Assembly (NCBI GenBank): GCA_023433705.1
Contig: JAEYUC010000042.1
Location: 1-22,403, forward strand
DNA: 22,403 nucleotides
From: Pseudomonadota bacterium
GTDB taxonomy: Bacteria; Pseudomonadota; Gammaproteobacteria; Steroidobacterales; Steroidobacteraceae
Direction: 5' to 3'
Part shown: positions 1 through 8,348 of the stretch, one piece after another
How the letters are laid out: the number at the start of each line of letters is the position of its first letter
Position numbering within the stretch: position 1 is the first letter of the stretch
Made by a program: the position numbers and the translations under genes
The notes under the pieces: generated by a model
The model's input: only the letters and a program-made list of their open reading frames with translations
What the model was told of the DNA's origin: nothing
Databases searched by the model: none

Positions 1-591
1 GAACCACTGGTAGTGAAAGCCCACGTTGCTGCGATCGAGCGTGCCCTGCTGCGGATCCTTCGTCGAATGCGCATCGAGATCGAGGGCCCATGCGAACGTC
101 GGCGCGCGGTACGCGAAGTTCGCCGAGCCGCCGAGCGTCATGATGTCGCTCGCCTTCGCGTAATCGAGCCCGACGGAAAACGACCCTTCGAGACGCCTGA
201 GGAATGTCTTCTCGGATGGCGCGATGCGCGTGACGCGGCCCATCTCGAGCGGCTGATCGTCTTCGGGAGAAAACCGCACTGCCAGTTGCCCGCGCGGCGC
301 CTCGCCGAGCGAGCCATGGAATCTTCCGCCCACGTCGTCCTCGACGACGAACATCTGCGCACTCTCGACGTTGACTACGTCCAGCCACTCGATCGCGACG
401 GTCGACATCGAATCGGTGCTGAGCCTGAGCTCGCCGTACTCCAGCCCGACGATCTCCCCGGTCACCCGGTCGCCGTTCCTCAGGTGGACGACGTCGACCT
501 TTTCGCGCGCCGCGCCGAACGCGCCGGTAGATAGTGTGGCCGCGAGGCAGATCCAGGCGACCCCGACCCGCGACCGGTGAATCCTCGACAT
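1..591 (-). CDS. Exported DUF481-like outer-membrane barrel protein (partial, 3' end outside window)
   Basis: The frame opens at ATG 591-589, with a GGAG-type ribosome site about 9 bases upstream, and stays open for 197 codons to the left edge, so the C-terminus is missing. Residues 1-27 look like a Sec signal peptide (Arg-rich start, hydrophobic core, cleavage near AFGA). Residues 33-80 hold a small beta-rich domain with the pattern LRNGDRVTGEIVGLEYGELR. From about residue 134, alternating strands (LEGSFSVGLDYAKAS, FAYRAPTFAWALDLDAHSTK) resemble the start of a barrel. This layout, a short NGD..G.I domain before a barrel, is that of DUF481/YdiY-type outer-membrane proteins. Function is unknown; it is most likely an outer-membrane protein. 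It lies 70 bases downstream of the histidine kinase on the same strand and could be read through from it. The barrel assignment rests on strand pattern only. Confidence 0.7.
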   Translation of the reverse strand, partial: MSRIHRSRVGVAWICLAATLSTGAFGAAREKVDVVHLRNGDRVTGEIVGLEYGELRLSTDSMSTVAIEWLDVVNVESAQMFVVEDDVGGRFHGSLGEAPRGQLAVRFSPEDDQPLEMGRVTRIAPSEKTFLRRLEGSFSVGLDYAKASDIMTLGGSANFAYRAPTFAWALDLDAHSTKDPQQGTLDRSNVGFHYQWF

Positions 592-627
592 GGCGCAACT
601 CCGCTCGAACTGGAGTCGCCAGTCTCT

Positions 628-642
628 GCGGGCGTCGCCCGC
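628..642 (-). terminator. Weak GC hairpin after the histidine kinase gene
   Basis: Six-base arms GCGGGC/GCCCGC with a three-base loop lie about 20 bases beyond the kinase stop codon on the minus strand. No T-run follows, so it may be only a partial or Rho-assisted terminator, or a chance hairpin in GC-rich DNA. Confidence 0.25.
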
Positions 643-661
643 CCGGAAATAAGACGGAAGG

Positions 662-3079
662 CTACTGCGCCAGCTCGGCCGCTTCCCACGGCACGAGCTC
701 GGCGATCGCCGCGCGCAGCTGCGCGAGCCGCGGGGGCTTGCTCAGGATCATGTCGATGTTGGGCGGAATGTCGCCTTCGTCGAGCAGCCGCTGACCCCAG
801 CCGGTCAGCAGGATCACCGGTGTGTTGGGCGAAAGCGCCTTGATCGATTCGGCGACCTTGCGCCCGTCGACGCGCGGCATGCCGAGATCGGTGATCACGA
901 GGTCGAACGTTCGCCCGGCGGTGTGAGCCGCGGCAAAGGCGTCGATGCCGGCCTGTCCGCCGGCGGCGAGCTGGACCTGGTGGCTGTCGGTCGCGAGCGC
1001 GTCGTCGAGCGAACGGCTCAGCACCGGATCGTCATCGACGACCAGGATCTTGAGTTTCCTGCGGATGGCGGCCGGTGATGCCCCGAGCGCCGCGCTCGAA
1101 CCGCGTTCGACGAACTGCGGGAAGACCATCCGCATCGTCGTTCCCTTGCCGGGTTCGCTGTCGATCTCGAGCTCGGCATCGTGACGCTGCAGCATGCCGT
1201 ACACCGAGGCGAGGCCGAGCCCCGTGCCGCGCTCGCCTTTCGTGGTGAAGAACGGCTCGACGCAGCGCCGGCGGGTGTCCTCGTCCATGCCGATGCCGGA
1301 GTCGCTGACCTCGATGTAGACGTTGGTCGCGTTGAGGTCGCTCGCGGCGACGTGTGTGGAGATCCTGAGCGTCCCGCCGGCGGGCATGGCATCGACGGCG
1401 TTGAACACCAGGTTCGTGAGCGCGTCGCGCATCTCGACCTCATCGCCGAGGATCTCGAGCCGTGCGGGCGCGAAATCGCGCACCAGCTCGATGTCGATGC
1501 CGCGCTCCTGCGGCAGCGCGCGCCAGCGCGGCTGCGTGAGATCGAGCACCTGGTCGATTACGCCGTGTACGTCGATGCGGTGGAACGAGCGTGCCGACTC
1601 GCGCGGCCGGTAGAACTCGCGCATGCGCTCGATGGTCCCCGCGACATCCTCGATCGCGCGCTGCATGGTCGCGAGGCGATTGCGTCCTTCCGGCGTGATC
1701 TGCCGCTCCTGCTGCAGCAGTAGTTCGGTGTACAGCGAAACCGGCGAGATCGCGTTGTTGATGTCGTGCGCGATGCCGCTCGCCATCTGCCCGAGCGCGC
1801 GCAGACGTTCGTTCTGCAAGACGGATTGCTGGCTCTGCCGCAGATCCTCGTACGCGCGCTGCAGCGCCTGGTAGAGCTGCGCCTGGTGCGACGCGAGCGC
1901 AACGTGTTCGCTGAGCTGCTTCAGGAACTCGCAATCCGTGCTGGAAAAGGAATGCGCGGGGCGCCGCGCCGCGACCAGCACGCCGAACACACTCGACTCC
2001 ACCGCGAGCGGCGCGATCACCAGCGAATTGAATCCCGCACGCGCGAAGCGCTGCGTGAACGGCGACGGCACCTTGTTCACGTCGGGCTCGTGGATCAGCG
2101 TGCCCTGCAACGCCCGGTAAAGCCCGTTCTGCCCGACCGGCACCGACTCGCGCACCGGCAGCCCGAGCGCCGCCGCGTCGCGACTGCTCAACGGGCCGAC
2201 GGCTTCGACGGTGATCGTGTTGTTCGCCGGATCGTGCAGGCACACGCAGCCGAAGTGGATAGGCAGGTGCGCCTCGAGACTGCCGAGCACGACCTGGAAG
2301 ATGCTGAGCAGGTCGTGGCGCGAACCGATGCTGTGCGTGATCTCCTGCAACAGCGCGAGCCGGCTCACCTGCGTACTGAGCTTGCCCTCGTACTGCTCGG
2401 TCTGCGTGAGCATGTAGTTGAACGCTCCGGTCAGCGCGTCGAGCTCGTTGATGCCGGGCGCCTGCGCGCGCACGCTGTAGTCGTGCCGGTTCGACACGAT
2501 CTCCGCCGTGGCGGCCAGCGCGAGGATGGGCTCGGAGAGCTGACGCTGCAGTCGGCGGGAAATCGCCCAGGCCGCGAGCAGCGCGAGCGCGATCACGAGC
2601 GTCGCGATCAGCGCGTACATCCCGATGCGCTCGTAGATCGCATACATGTCGGCGCGGACCATCAGCGTGCCGAGGCTTCGTTCGCCCTCGCGTACCTCCG
2701 AGACGACGACCAGGTGGCCCTGGTCGAAGCGATGCCCGGGCGCGGCGGGCGTGCCCGGAATGGAGTCGAACGCATCGCGCGGATACGTCGCGAATGGAGT
2801 GCCGTCCGATTTGTAGAGCGCGGCGGAGACGATGTGCGGATCGGAGCTCAGCGCCGACAACACGACGGTGGCGTCCTCGGGATTTTCGAACGCGAGCGCC
2901 GCGGTACTGTTGGAGGCGATCGCCTCGCCCAGGATGCGGAGCTGCTGCAGGCTCTGCTGACGGGACACGAGGATCTCACCGAGCAGAAACAGCGCGGTCG
3001 TGATGAGCAGCGCGATTCCGCAGGTCGTCAACGTGATCGCGCTCAGCTTGCGACGCAGCGGGACGGTCGGGCGGCGCAT
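662..3079 (-). CDS. Hybrid sensor histidine kinase with CHASE8-like periplasmic domain, HAMP, GAF and C-terminal receiver
   Basis: This is an inner-membrane sensor kinase of 805 residues from ATG 3079. Order of parts: transmembrane segment about 19-38; periplasmic region about 39-152 with the CHASE8-like stretch AIASNSTAALAFENPEDA; second transmembrane segment about 153-173; HAMP to about 228; GAF about 245-400; HisKA with phospho-acceptor His438 in MASGIAHDINNAISP; HATPase with N box Asn560, G1 box DSGIG and G2 box GTGLGL; then a receiver domain (about 677-795) with phospho-acceptor Asp731 in ITDLGMPRVDG and Lys781. An in-frame GTG at 3082 gives one extra residue. The ATG shares one base with the YfiR stop (TGATG), so translation is probably coupled. 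Family knowledge: in YfiN, the CHASE8 domain is controlled by periplasmic YfiR. I infer the same here, with kinase output instead of cyclic-di-GMP synthesis. No separate response regulator or HPt gene is nearby. Confidence 0.93.
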   Translation of the reverse strand: MRRPTVPLRRKLSAITLTTCGIALLITTALFLLGEILVSRQQSLQQLRILGEAIASNSTAALAFENPEDATVVLSALSSDPHIVSAALYKSDGTPFATYPRDAFDSIPGTPAAPGHRFDQGHLVVVSEVREGERSLGTLMVRADMYAIYERIGMYALIATLVIALALLAAWAISRRLQRQLSEPILALAATAEIVSNRHDYSVRAQAPGINELDALTGAFNYMLTQTEQYEGKLSTQVSRLALLQEITHSIGSRHDLLSIFQVVLGSLEAHLPIHFGCVCLHDPANNTITVEAVGPLSSRDAAALGLPVRESVPVGQNGLYRALQGTLIHEPDVNKVPSPFTQRFARAGFNSLVIAPLAVESSVFGVLVAARRPAHSFSSTDCEFLKQLSEHVALASHQAQLYQALQRAYEDLRQSQQSVLQNERLRALGQMASGIAHDINNAISPVSLYTELLLQQERQITPEGRNRLATMQRAIEDVAGTIERMREFYRPRESARSFHRIDVHGVIDQVLDLTQPRWRALPQERGIDIELVRDFAPARLEILGDEVEMRDALTNLVFNAVDAMPAGGTLRISTHVAASDLNATNVYIEVSDSGIGMDEDTRRRCVEPFFTTKGERGTGLGLASVYGMLQRHDAELEIDSEPGKGTTMRMVFPQFVERGSSAALGASPAAIRRKLKILVVDDDPVLSRSLDDALATDSHQVQLAAGGQAGIDAFAAAHTAGRTFDLVITDLGMPRVDGRKVAESIKALSPNTPVILLTGWGQRLLDEGDIPPNIDMILSKPPRLAQLRAAIAELVPWEAAELAQ

Positions 3080-3627
3080 CACATGCTCTCCGCCCCGATG
3101 ACTTCCGCGGGCCGCAGCAGCTTCGAGCTGATCGTGAGCTGGCTCTCGCGCGCGGCGGCCAGGTTGATGCGCATGCGGATGCGGTTGTTCTCGTTGAACA
3201 ACACGATGATCGCCCCGTGTCGTTCGGCGCCGTCGATGTCGGTGACCGTGAGAATGTTCTTCCCGCGCACCGCCGCCATGATCTCGGGCAGCCGGCCCGA
3301 CTCGTTGCGCGAGATGAAGAGGATGTTGCAGTCGGCGATGTCGCTGGTGCTCTTGAACCGCTTCACGACCAGCGGGTGATGTCCCAGCGATTCACCGCGC
3401 ACGACCTCGTCGAGAACCTTCCCGAAGGGATCTTCCCCGATCACGCCGATCACGAAGGGCGCGGACGCGGAACCGTAGGCGTGCGCGGGCCACTCGACGA
3501 ACTGGCCGAAGTTGAACAGGAACACGGCCTTGACCTGGTATTCGCCAGGGGGCGCCGCGGCCGCGGATACATGCAGCGAAAGGAGCGCGACCGCGGCCAC
3601 GCGCAGCAGTGTCTTGCGCAGGCCCAC
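3079..3627 (-). CDS. YfiR-family (DUF4154) periplasmic protein
   Basis: The product is 182 residues, with a signal peptide of about 25 residues ending in an alanine run. The mature start EYQVKAVFLFNFGQFVEWP is the typical opening of YfiR/DUF4154 proteins. FVIGVIGEDPFG, ILFIS, and ILTVTDIDG with IIVLFNENNRIRMRINL are further family segments. The start is GTG 3627-3625, which shares its first base with the TAG stop of the receptor gene (TAGTG). Longer versions of this frame upstream are only an antisense-like extension through the receptor gene. In Pseudomonas, YfiR sits in the periplasm and restrains the CHASE8 domain of the diguanylate cyclase YfiN. Here the partner encoded next is a CHASE8-like histidine kinase. 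Only one cysteine (Cys100) is present, so the disulfides described for Pseudomonas YfiR cannot form within this chain. Confidence 0.93.
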   Translation of the reverse strand: MGLRKTLLRVAAVALLSLHVSAAAAPPGEYQVKAVFLFNFGQFVEWPAHAYGSASAPFVIGVIGEDPFGKVLDEVVRGESLGHHPLVVKRFKSTSDIADCNILFISRNESGRLPEIMAAVRGKNILTVTDIDGAERHGAIIVLFNENNRIRMRINLAAARESQLTISSKLLRPAEVIGAESM

Positions 3628-5648
3628 TAGAGACGCCACTCGACCTTGAAATAGGCGGAACGCTCGATCGCCCCGCGCTCGGCCGCCGGACCGAACTCGA
3701 TGTGATCGTCGTTCAGCAGATTCTGCCCGACGATCGAGAGTTGCCAGCTCGGCCCTATCATCCAGGCGAAGCGCAGGTCGAGTTCCGAATAGGACGGAAC
3801 GCCGGCTCCCGTGAAATCGACCGGGATCCGCCGGATCCGGGAAACGTAGCGATATTGCGCATCGAGCTCGAAATACTCCGCGAATCTCCACAACGATCGC
3901 AGGCCGGCCTGGTTCCGCGGCGTGGAGCCGTCGAACCAGACGCCACGATTCAGGTCCATGCCCGCGGATTCGAGCTCGAGATCGACGTACGAGTAACTCG
4001 CGGACAGGCGCCAGTCGCCGATCGGCGTCCATTCGGCCAGTAGTTCGGCGCCGACGGAGCGGCCGCTCGTGAGGTTCTGGTTGAGCACCGGAAACACGAC
4101 ACGGCCATCGACGGGGTCGATGAAAGGCTCGCCGATCTCGAGCGAAGCCAGCTTCTCGTAATCGTTGTAGTAAGCCGCGACATCGAACGACAGGTTCTCG
4201 AGCGGCTGCCAGCGATAGCCGATCTCGTAGGCAATGAGCTCCTCGGAGTCGAAGCCCCGGTTGCCCAGCAGGCGAGCGGTCGGATCCTCGGCAGGATCGG
4301 CGCCGAGGTCGATCGCGACGTCGCGCTCGAGGCGCGTCGGCACGCGCACGGCCCGCGAGATGGCGGTCCAGTACGTCTGCTCGTAGTTAGGCGCCCAGGC
4401 GAGCCGCACGCTCGGTTGAATCTCGAAGCCGGAAAAATCGTTGTGTTCGAGTTTCGTGCCGAGTGTCAGCTTCAGCTCGTCGCCGAGCGAGATGCGGTCC
4501 TGGATGAATCCGCTGTACAACATGTCGTCCGATTGTTCGGGATCGACCGCGAAGATCCCGCCGCCGCGGTTGCGGTTGGAGGTGAGCCGCACGGCCGCGC
4601 CCCACAACAACTCGTGCCGTCCCATCGGTGCATGGCGCCGCTGCAGGTCGATGTCGAAGGTGTGCAACGTGTCCAGGAAGCTGGGGTCGTCGCGCCGCGT
4701 GTAGTCGTAGTAAGCGCGCAGCTGCACGTCCGAATCCTCGCCGGTGCGGCGCCGCCAGCGCGCAAGCACGTTCCCGCCGCTCACGTCGACGTCATAGGGC
4801 GGCGCCGGCGCCGTACGCCCGTCGATCGTGATTGCCGGCACGAACTGTCCGATCTCGCCCGCATACGCATCGCCCTGCACGGTGAACGAGTCGTATGCGC
4901 CGGAGTCCCAATCGGTGCGGAAACCGACGTGCCCCTGGTTCCAGGCGTCGTCCACCGCCGGGTTCGGGTTGACCGTTCCGTCGCGATCGAAATAGCGGCC
5001 GAACACGCGGTAGTGCACGCCGCCCCGGGTTTCGCCGCCATACCGCGCGGACAGGAAGTAACGCTCCAAGGTGCCGGCGCCGGCCTCGACGTACGCGCCG
5101 TGAGTGTCGCGCGCGTTGCGCGTCGTGACGTTGATGACGCCGTTGACGGCGTTCGAGCCCCACATCGTCGCTCCGGGTCCGCGAATCACCTCGACTCGCT
5201 CGACGTCGGCAAGTAGATAGTCCTGCACGTCCCACGCCACGCCCGAGAACAGCGGCGTGTAGATGCTGCGCGTGTCCGAAAGCACCAGCAGCTTCTCGGA
5301 GTTGATGGAGCTGAAGCCGCGCGCGCTCACCGCCCAGGAATTCGAATTGCGCCGCGCGACGCTGATGCCGGGCGCCAGCCGCAGCGCCTCGGGCATGGTC
5401 GTGACGCCGGTGCGCCGCAGGTCTTCCTGCGTGATCACGAAGATGGCCGCGGCCACGTCGCGCAGTTCTTCCTCGGCCCGCGATACCGAAGTGACCTCGA
5501 CGTTGAGCAGCTCGTCGACCGTCATCTGCTTGAGCTCGGAAAGCCGGTCCGCGTTCTTGGCATGCACGAGCCCGCATGCGAGCAGGGGCACGCACGAAGC
5601 GAATGCCGAAGTTGTCCAATTGCGTCGGCGCATGAGCGAGGTAGCCAT
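3627..5648 (-). CDS. TonB-dependent outer-membrane receptor, first gene of the YfiR/kinase operon
   Basis: The 673-residue product has a signal peptide (residues 1-30, cleavage near LVHA), a lead-in MTVDELLNVEVTSVSRAEEE, a plug domain (about 60-180: VITQEDLRRTG, EALRLAPGISVARR, RGPGATMWGSNAVNGVINV) and then a 22-strand-type barrel ending SAYFKVEWRL. It imports or senses an unknown ligand using TonB energy. This receptor type, with the DELLNVEVTSVS lead-in, is one I associate with neighbouring YfiR and sensor genes. The start is uncertain: ATG 5648 and ATG 5633 both precede the signal peptide, neither with a clear ribosome site, and the frame stays open to 5774. I chose 5648. The stop overlaps the YfiR start by one base. 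The ligand cannot be told from sequence; no siderophore or vitamin genes are nearby. Confidence 0.9.
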   Translation of the reverse strand: MATSLMRRRNWTTSAFASCVPLLACGLVHAKNADRLSELKQMTVDELLNVEVTSVSRAEEELRDVAAAIFVITQEDLRRTGVTTMPEALRLAPGISVARRNSNSWAVSARGFSSINSEKLLVLSDTRSIYTPLFSGVAWDVQDYLLADVERVEVIRGPGATMWGSNAVNGVINVTTRNARDTHGAYVEAGAGTLERYFLSARYGGETRGGVHYRVFGRYFDRDGTVNPNPAVDDAWNQGHVGFRTDWDSGAYDSFTVQGDAYAGEIGQFVPAITIDGRTAPAPPYDVDVSGGNVLARWRRRTGEDSDVQLRAYYDYTRRDDPSFLDTLHTFDIDLQRRHAPMGRHELLWGAAVRLTSNRNRGGGIFAVDPEQSDDMLYSGFIQDRISLGDELKLTLGTKLEHNDFSGFEIQPSVRLAWAPNYEQTYWTAISRAVRVPTRLERDVAIDLGADPAEDPTARLLGNRGFDSEELIAYEIGYRWQPLENLSFDVAAYYNDYEKLASLEIGEPFIDPVDGRVVFPVLNQNLTSGRSVGAELLAEWTPIGDWRLSASYSYVDLELESAGMDLNRGVWFDGSTPRNQAGLRSLWRFAEYFELDAQYRYVSRIRRIPVDFTGAGVPSYSELDLRFAWMIGPSWQLSIVGQNLLNDDHIEFGPAAERGAIERSAYFKVEWRL

Positions 5649-5797
5649 CGGCAGCTGCTGGACGGCCAAACTATCGCACGCGAGCTTCGCGCTACCTACA
5701 GGGTTTTTCCTATAATTCCCGCGCGGCGCGAACGAGTTGCCGGAATGAGTACTGTGCAGCCTTTCCCGCGGCAATCTCGCGCGGTCGTTGCCAACGC

Positions 5798-6745
5798 TCA
5801 GTCGTTCGTCATATTCCGCACGAAATCCGCCATGAATTCCGCGGCGTTCACCGTGACCGCGACCCGTGCGTTGGGCTTCGCTCCCGCGACCGGCCGCGTG
5901 ATGCCTTCGGGCGTGAGCTCGAGGTGCAGCGCCTCCAGGGTCAGTGGCATGCGCGGATTCACGAGCTCCACGGCCAGCACATCGAACAAGGTAGGCAGGT
6001 CGCCCTTCCAGTGATTCGTGTAACGCCAGATCTGGTCGAGCGAGGCAAGCGCGTCATCGAGGCGCGTGCCGGCCGAGAAGATGGCCACGCGCATTTCGGG
6101 AACGAGTTTCAGATCGGCGGTCGAATCGAGCGGGGCGACGAGAAGCGGTACGCCCGACGTGAACACCTCCCGTGCGGCGTCGGCATTCGAGCGGATGTTC
6201 CACTCGGCCTCCGGCTTCGAGCCGGGTGCGTAACCGCGGTAGATGGACCCACCCATGAGCGAGATCGCACGGATCTTCCGGCCGATCCCGGGCTCCGAGC
6301 GCAGCAGCGCCGCGATGTTGGTCAGTTCACCGACGGCGATGAGCGTGATCTCTCCCGGCCGTGCATTCACCTGGCGACGCATGAACTCCACGCCGCCCGA
6401 TGTGTGCAGGCCCGGCGATTCGAAGCCGTCGGCCCACTCCACTTGCTTCATGTATTGCGCAGGCGTGGAGATGCCCGCGTACACGGGGACTTTCGCCCAC
6501 TCGCCCCCGGCGATCGAGAGTAGTTTGGCCGCGAGCCGGGCCCGCGCGACGGCGTCGCTCGAGACCGTCGTGACGCCGACGACTTCGAGGTCCGCGCGGC
6601 GCATCAATCCCACGAGCGCGTACGCGTCGTCGATGTCGGTACCGATGTCGGTGTCGAAGATGACTGGAGCGGGCTTGCCCGCGAATGCGGGGAAACCCGC
6701 AAAGGCCACGATCGAGAGCATCAGCAAAGTCAGTGCCCGACTCAT
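5798..6745 (-). CDS. Exported nucleoside hydrolase (inosine-uridine preferring family)
   Basis: The product is 315 residues. ATG 6745 is preceded by GGAGG at 9 bases. A signal peptide covers about residues 1-22 (FPAFA), so the enzyme should act in the periplasm. The calcium-binding N-terminal motif DTDIGTDIDDAYAL (31-44) is the family hallmark. Other family segments are GELTNIAALL, LMGGS (163-167), EWNIRSNADAA (181-191) and PLDST (205-209). The family cleaves the N-glycosidic bond of ribonucleosides to base and ribose. At the site where classical members have a His-Asp pair, I see Phe254-Asp255, so specificity or mechanism may differ. It follows the CdsA-like gene after 35 bases and is probably the last gene of that operon, an odd companion for phospholipid enzymes. 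The substrate is unknown. Confidence 0.9.
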   Translation of the reverse strand: MSRALTLLMLSIVAFAGFPAFAGKPAPVIFDTDIGTDIDDAYALVGLMRRADLEVVGVTTVSSDAVARARLAAKLLSIAGGEWAKVPVYAGISTPAQYMKQVEWADGFESPGLHTSGGVEFMRRQVNARPGEITLIAVGELTNIAALLRSEPGIGRKIRAISLMGGSIYRGYAPGSKPEAEWNIRSNADAAREVFTSGVPLLVAPLDSTADLKLVPEMRVAIFSAGTRLDDALASLDQIWRYTNHWKGDLPTLFDVLAVELVNPRMPLTLEALHLELTPEGITRPVAGAKPNARVAVTVNAAEFMADFVRNMTND

Positions 6746-6780
6746 TACGAATGACCTCCGGGTGGGCGCGCGCCGATGGA

Positions 6781-7740
6781 TCAGCCGGCGTAGAAGTACC
6801 GCACGATGTGAAAGAACACCGGCGCCGCGAAGCAGATCGAGTCCATGCGATCCAGCATGCCGCCGTGTCCTTCGATCATGACACCCCAGTCTTTCGCGCC
6901 GAGACTGCGTTTCACGGCGGAGAGCGTGAGACCGCCGAGGAACCCCATGAGCACGACGACCGCGGAGATCCCCGCCGACTGCAGCGGCGTGAACGGCGTG
7001 ATCCACCACATCGCGGCGCCGATCGCGGTCGCGGCGAGGCCGCCACCGATGAATCCCTCGACGGTCTTCGATGGACTGACTACCGGCGCGATCTTCGTCT
7101 TGCCGAACAGCTTGCCGAACACGTACTGCATCACGTCGCTCATCTGCACGACCAGCAGTAGATAGAACAGCAGCAGCGCGCTGCGCCCTTCGTAGCCCTG
7201 GATGTCGAGCATCAGCAGCGCCGGCGCGTGGCTCAGGCAGTACACCGTGACCATGAGCGCCCACTGCTGCTTGGCGCTGCGGGAGAGGAAGTCCTCGATG
7301 TCCGACAGCAGCGCCGCGATCGAAGGCAGCAGCAGGAACACGTAGACGGGAATGAAGATCGCGAACGTGCCGTAACGGTCTTGGCCGATCAGCAGGTATT
7401 GCGCGGGGATGATGATGAAGAACGCGAGCGACAGCGGCAGCCGGTCGCCCGGCCGGCTCGGCGTCAGCGTGATGAACTCGCGCAGCGCGAAGAACGAGGC
7501 AAACGCGAACAGCAGCAGCGTCATCGTCGGCCCCGTGAGGAACGCGACCGCGAGGATGCCGACCATGACCCACCACGCGTTGACGCGCGCCACGAGATTC
7601 GCGCGGCTTGCGGCCTTCTTGTCGTCCGCGGGCCTGCGCAGGAGCACCGCGCCGACGATGGAGGCAATGCCCAGCAACACGATCAGGCTGCCGAACAGCC
7701 AGAGGAACTCGCGGGGAATGTTGTGCAGGTGCTCGATCAT
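6781..7740 (-). CDS. Phosphatidate cytidylyltransferase (CdsA/YnbB-like)
   Basis: This is a 319-residue polytopic inner-membrane enzyme with about eight hydrophobic segments. It is expected to convert phosphatidic acid and CTP to CDP-diacylglycerol. The C-terminal half carries the CdsA signature: MSDVMQYVFGKLFGK (200-214), SPSKTVEGFIGG (222-233) and the block SAVKRSLGAKDWG...GGMLDRMDS (274-301), which includes the metal-binding Asp residues. The ATG at 7740 overlaps the stop of the acyltransferase gene by four bases (ATGA). With a PlsC-like and a CDP-alcohol phosphotransferase gene directly upstream, it looks like an accessory copy, as in E. coli ynbAB, and not the housekeeping cdsA, which usually lies with the isoprenoid and outer-membrane assembly genes. 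That accessory role is inferred from context. Confidence 0.93.
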   Translation of the reverse strand: MIEHLHNIPREFLWLFGSLIVLLGIASIVGAVLLRRPADDKKAASRANLVARVNAWWVMVGILAVAFLTGPTMTLLLFAFASFFALREFITLTPSRPGDRLPLSLAFFIIIPAQYLLIGQDRYGTFAIFIPVYVFLLLPSIAALLSDIEDFLSRSAKQQWALMVTVYCLSHAPALLMLDIQGYEGRSALLLFYLLLVVQMSDVMQYVFGKLFGKTKIAPVVSPSKTVEGFIGGGLAATAIGAAMWWITPFTPLQSAGISAVVVLMGFLGGLTLSAVKRSLGAKDWGVMIEGHGGMLDRMDSICFAAPVFFHIVRYFYAG

Positions 7741-8348
7741 CCGGCGGTCCTCGACAGCGCTATCACGGCCTCGCGGGCGCGTTCGAGAAAGGCTTCCTTC
7801 TCTTCACCCGGCGCGAGCGCGATTGGAGCTCCGAATCGCACCGTGCAGACCATCGGCACGGGCAGCAGAGCGCCCTTCGGCAGGCTGCGGTGCAGGTTGT
7901 CGAGATACACGGGCACCAGCTCCACGGACGGAAACTCACCGGCGAGCCGGTAAAGGCCGGCGCGGAATCGCGCCGGCACTGCGTCCTGGCCGCGCGTGCC
8001 CTCCGGAAAGATGATCAGCGAATCGCCTTCTTTCAGCGTCGCGCGCAGTGGGTCGAGCGGATCCGCATTCGAGTCCTCGCGCTTGCGGTCGATGAGCACC
8101 GCGCCGAAGCCGCGCGTCGCGATGTATTTGCGGATTCCCTTGCCCCAGTAGTCGCGCGCCGCGATGGGACGCGTGCGCGACCGCAGCCGGCGCGGCAGCG
8201 ACGACCAGATCGCGAGCGTGTCGATGTGGCTGGTGTGGTTGGCGAAGTAGATGCGCTGGGCATCCCCCGGCTGCGTGCCGACCCAGCGCGCATAGGCGCC
8301 GACCAGCAACTTGACCACACCGACGAGAAGCGCGCTGGAAGGCCTCAC
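7737..8348 (-). CDS. Lysophospholipid acyltransferase (1-acylglycerol-3-phosphate acyltransferase, PlsC-like)
   Basis: The product is 203 residues. Acyltransferase motif I is NHTSHID (His38-x4-Asp43), the catalytic His-Asp pair; motif III is FPEGTRG (114-120), with IDRKR (86-90) and LVPVYLDN (144-151) as further family segments. It should acylate lysophosphatidic acid or a related lysolipid at the inner membrane. The start is GTG 8348-8346, overlapping the upstream stop by four bases (GTGA). A longer reading of the same frame runs antisense-like through the phosphotransferase gene and shows no acyltransferase sequence there. It is short for PlsC, lacking much of an N-terminal membrane anchor apart from residues 6-20. 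Its product, phosphatidic acid, would be the substrate of the next enzyme, the CdsA-like cytidylyltransferase. Confidence 0.92.
   Translation of the reverse strand: MRPSSALLVGVVKLLVGAYARWVGTQPGDAQRIYFANHTSHIDTLAIWSSLPRRLRSRTRPIAARDYWGKGIRKYIATRGFGAVLIDRKREDSNADPLDPLRATLKEGDSLIIFPEGTRGQDAVPARFRAGLYRLAGEFPSVELVPVYLDNLHRSLPKGALLPVPMVCTVRFGAPIALAPGEEKEAFLERAREAVIALSRTAG

Noticed and set aside
1766..3379. Plus-strand open frame of over 500 codons opposite the histidine kinase
   Set aside because: Its translation is Arg/His/Ala-rich low-complexity sequence with no motif, while the opposite strand encodes a complete kinase.
5649..5670. GG-N10-GC spacing resembling a sigma-54 promoter before the receptor start
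   Set aside because: The flanking bases do not match the TGGCAC/TTGC consensus, and it lies almost at the start codon, leaving no room for a leader.
5711..5716. Perfect TATAAT on the plus strand
   Set aside because: No -35 match at a suitable spacing and no plus-strand gene follows; the nearest genes run on the minus strand.
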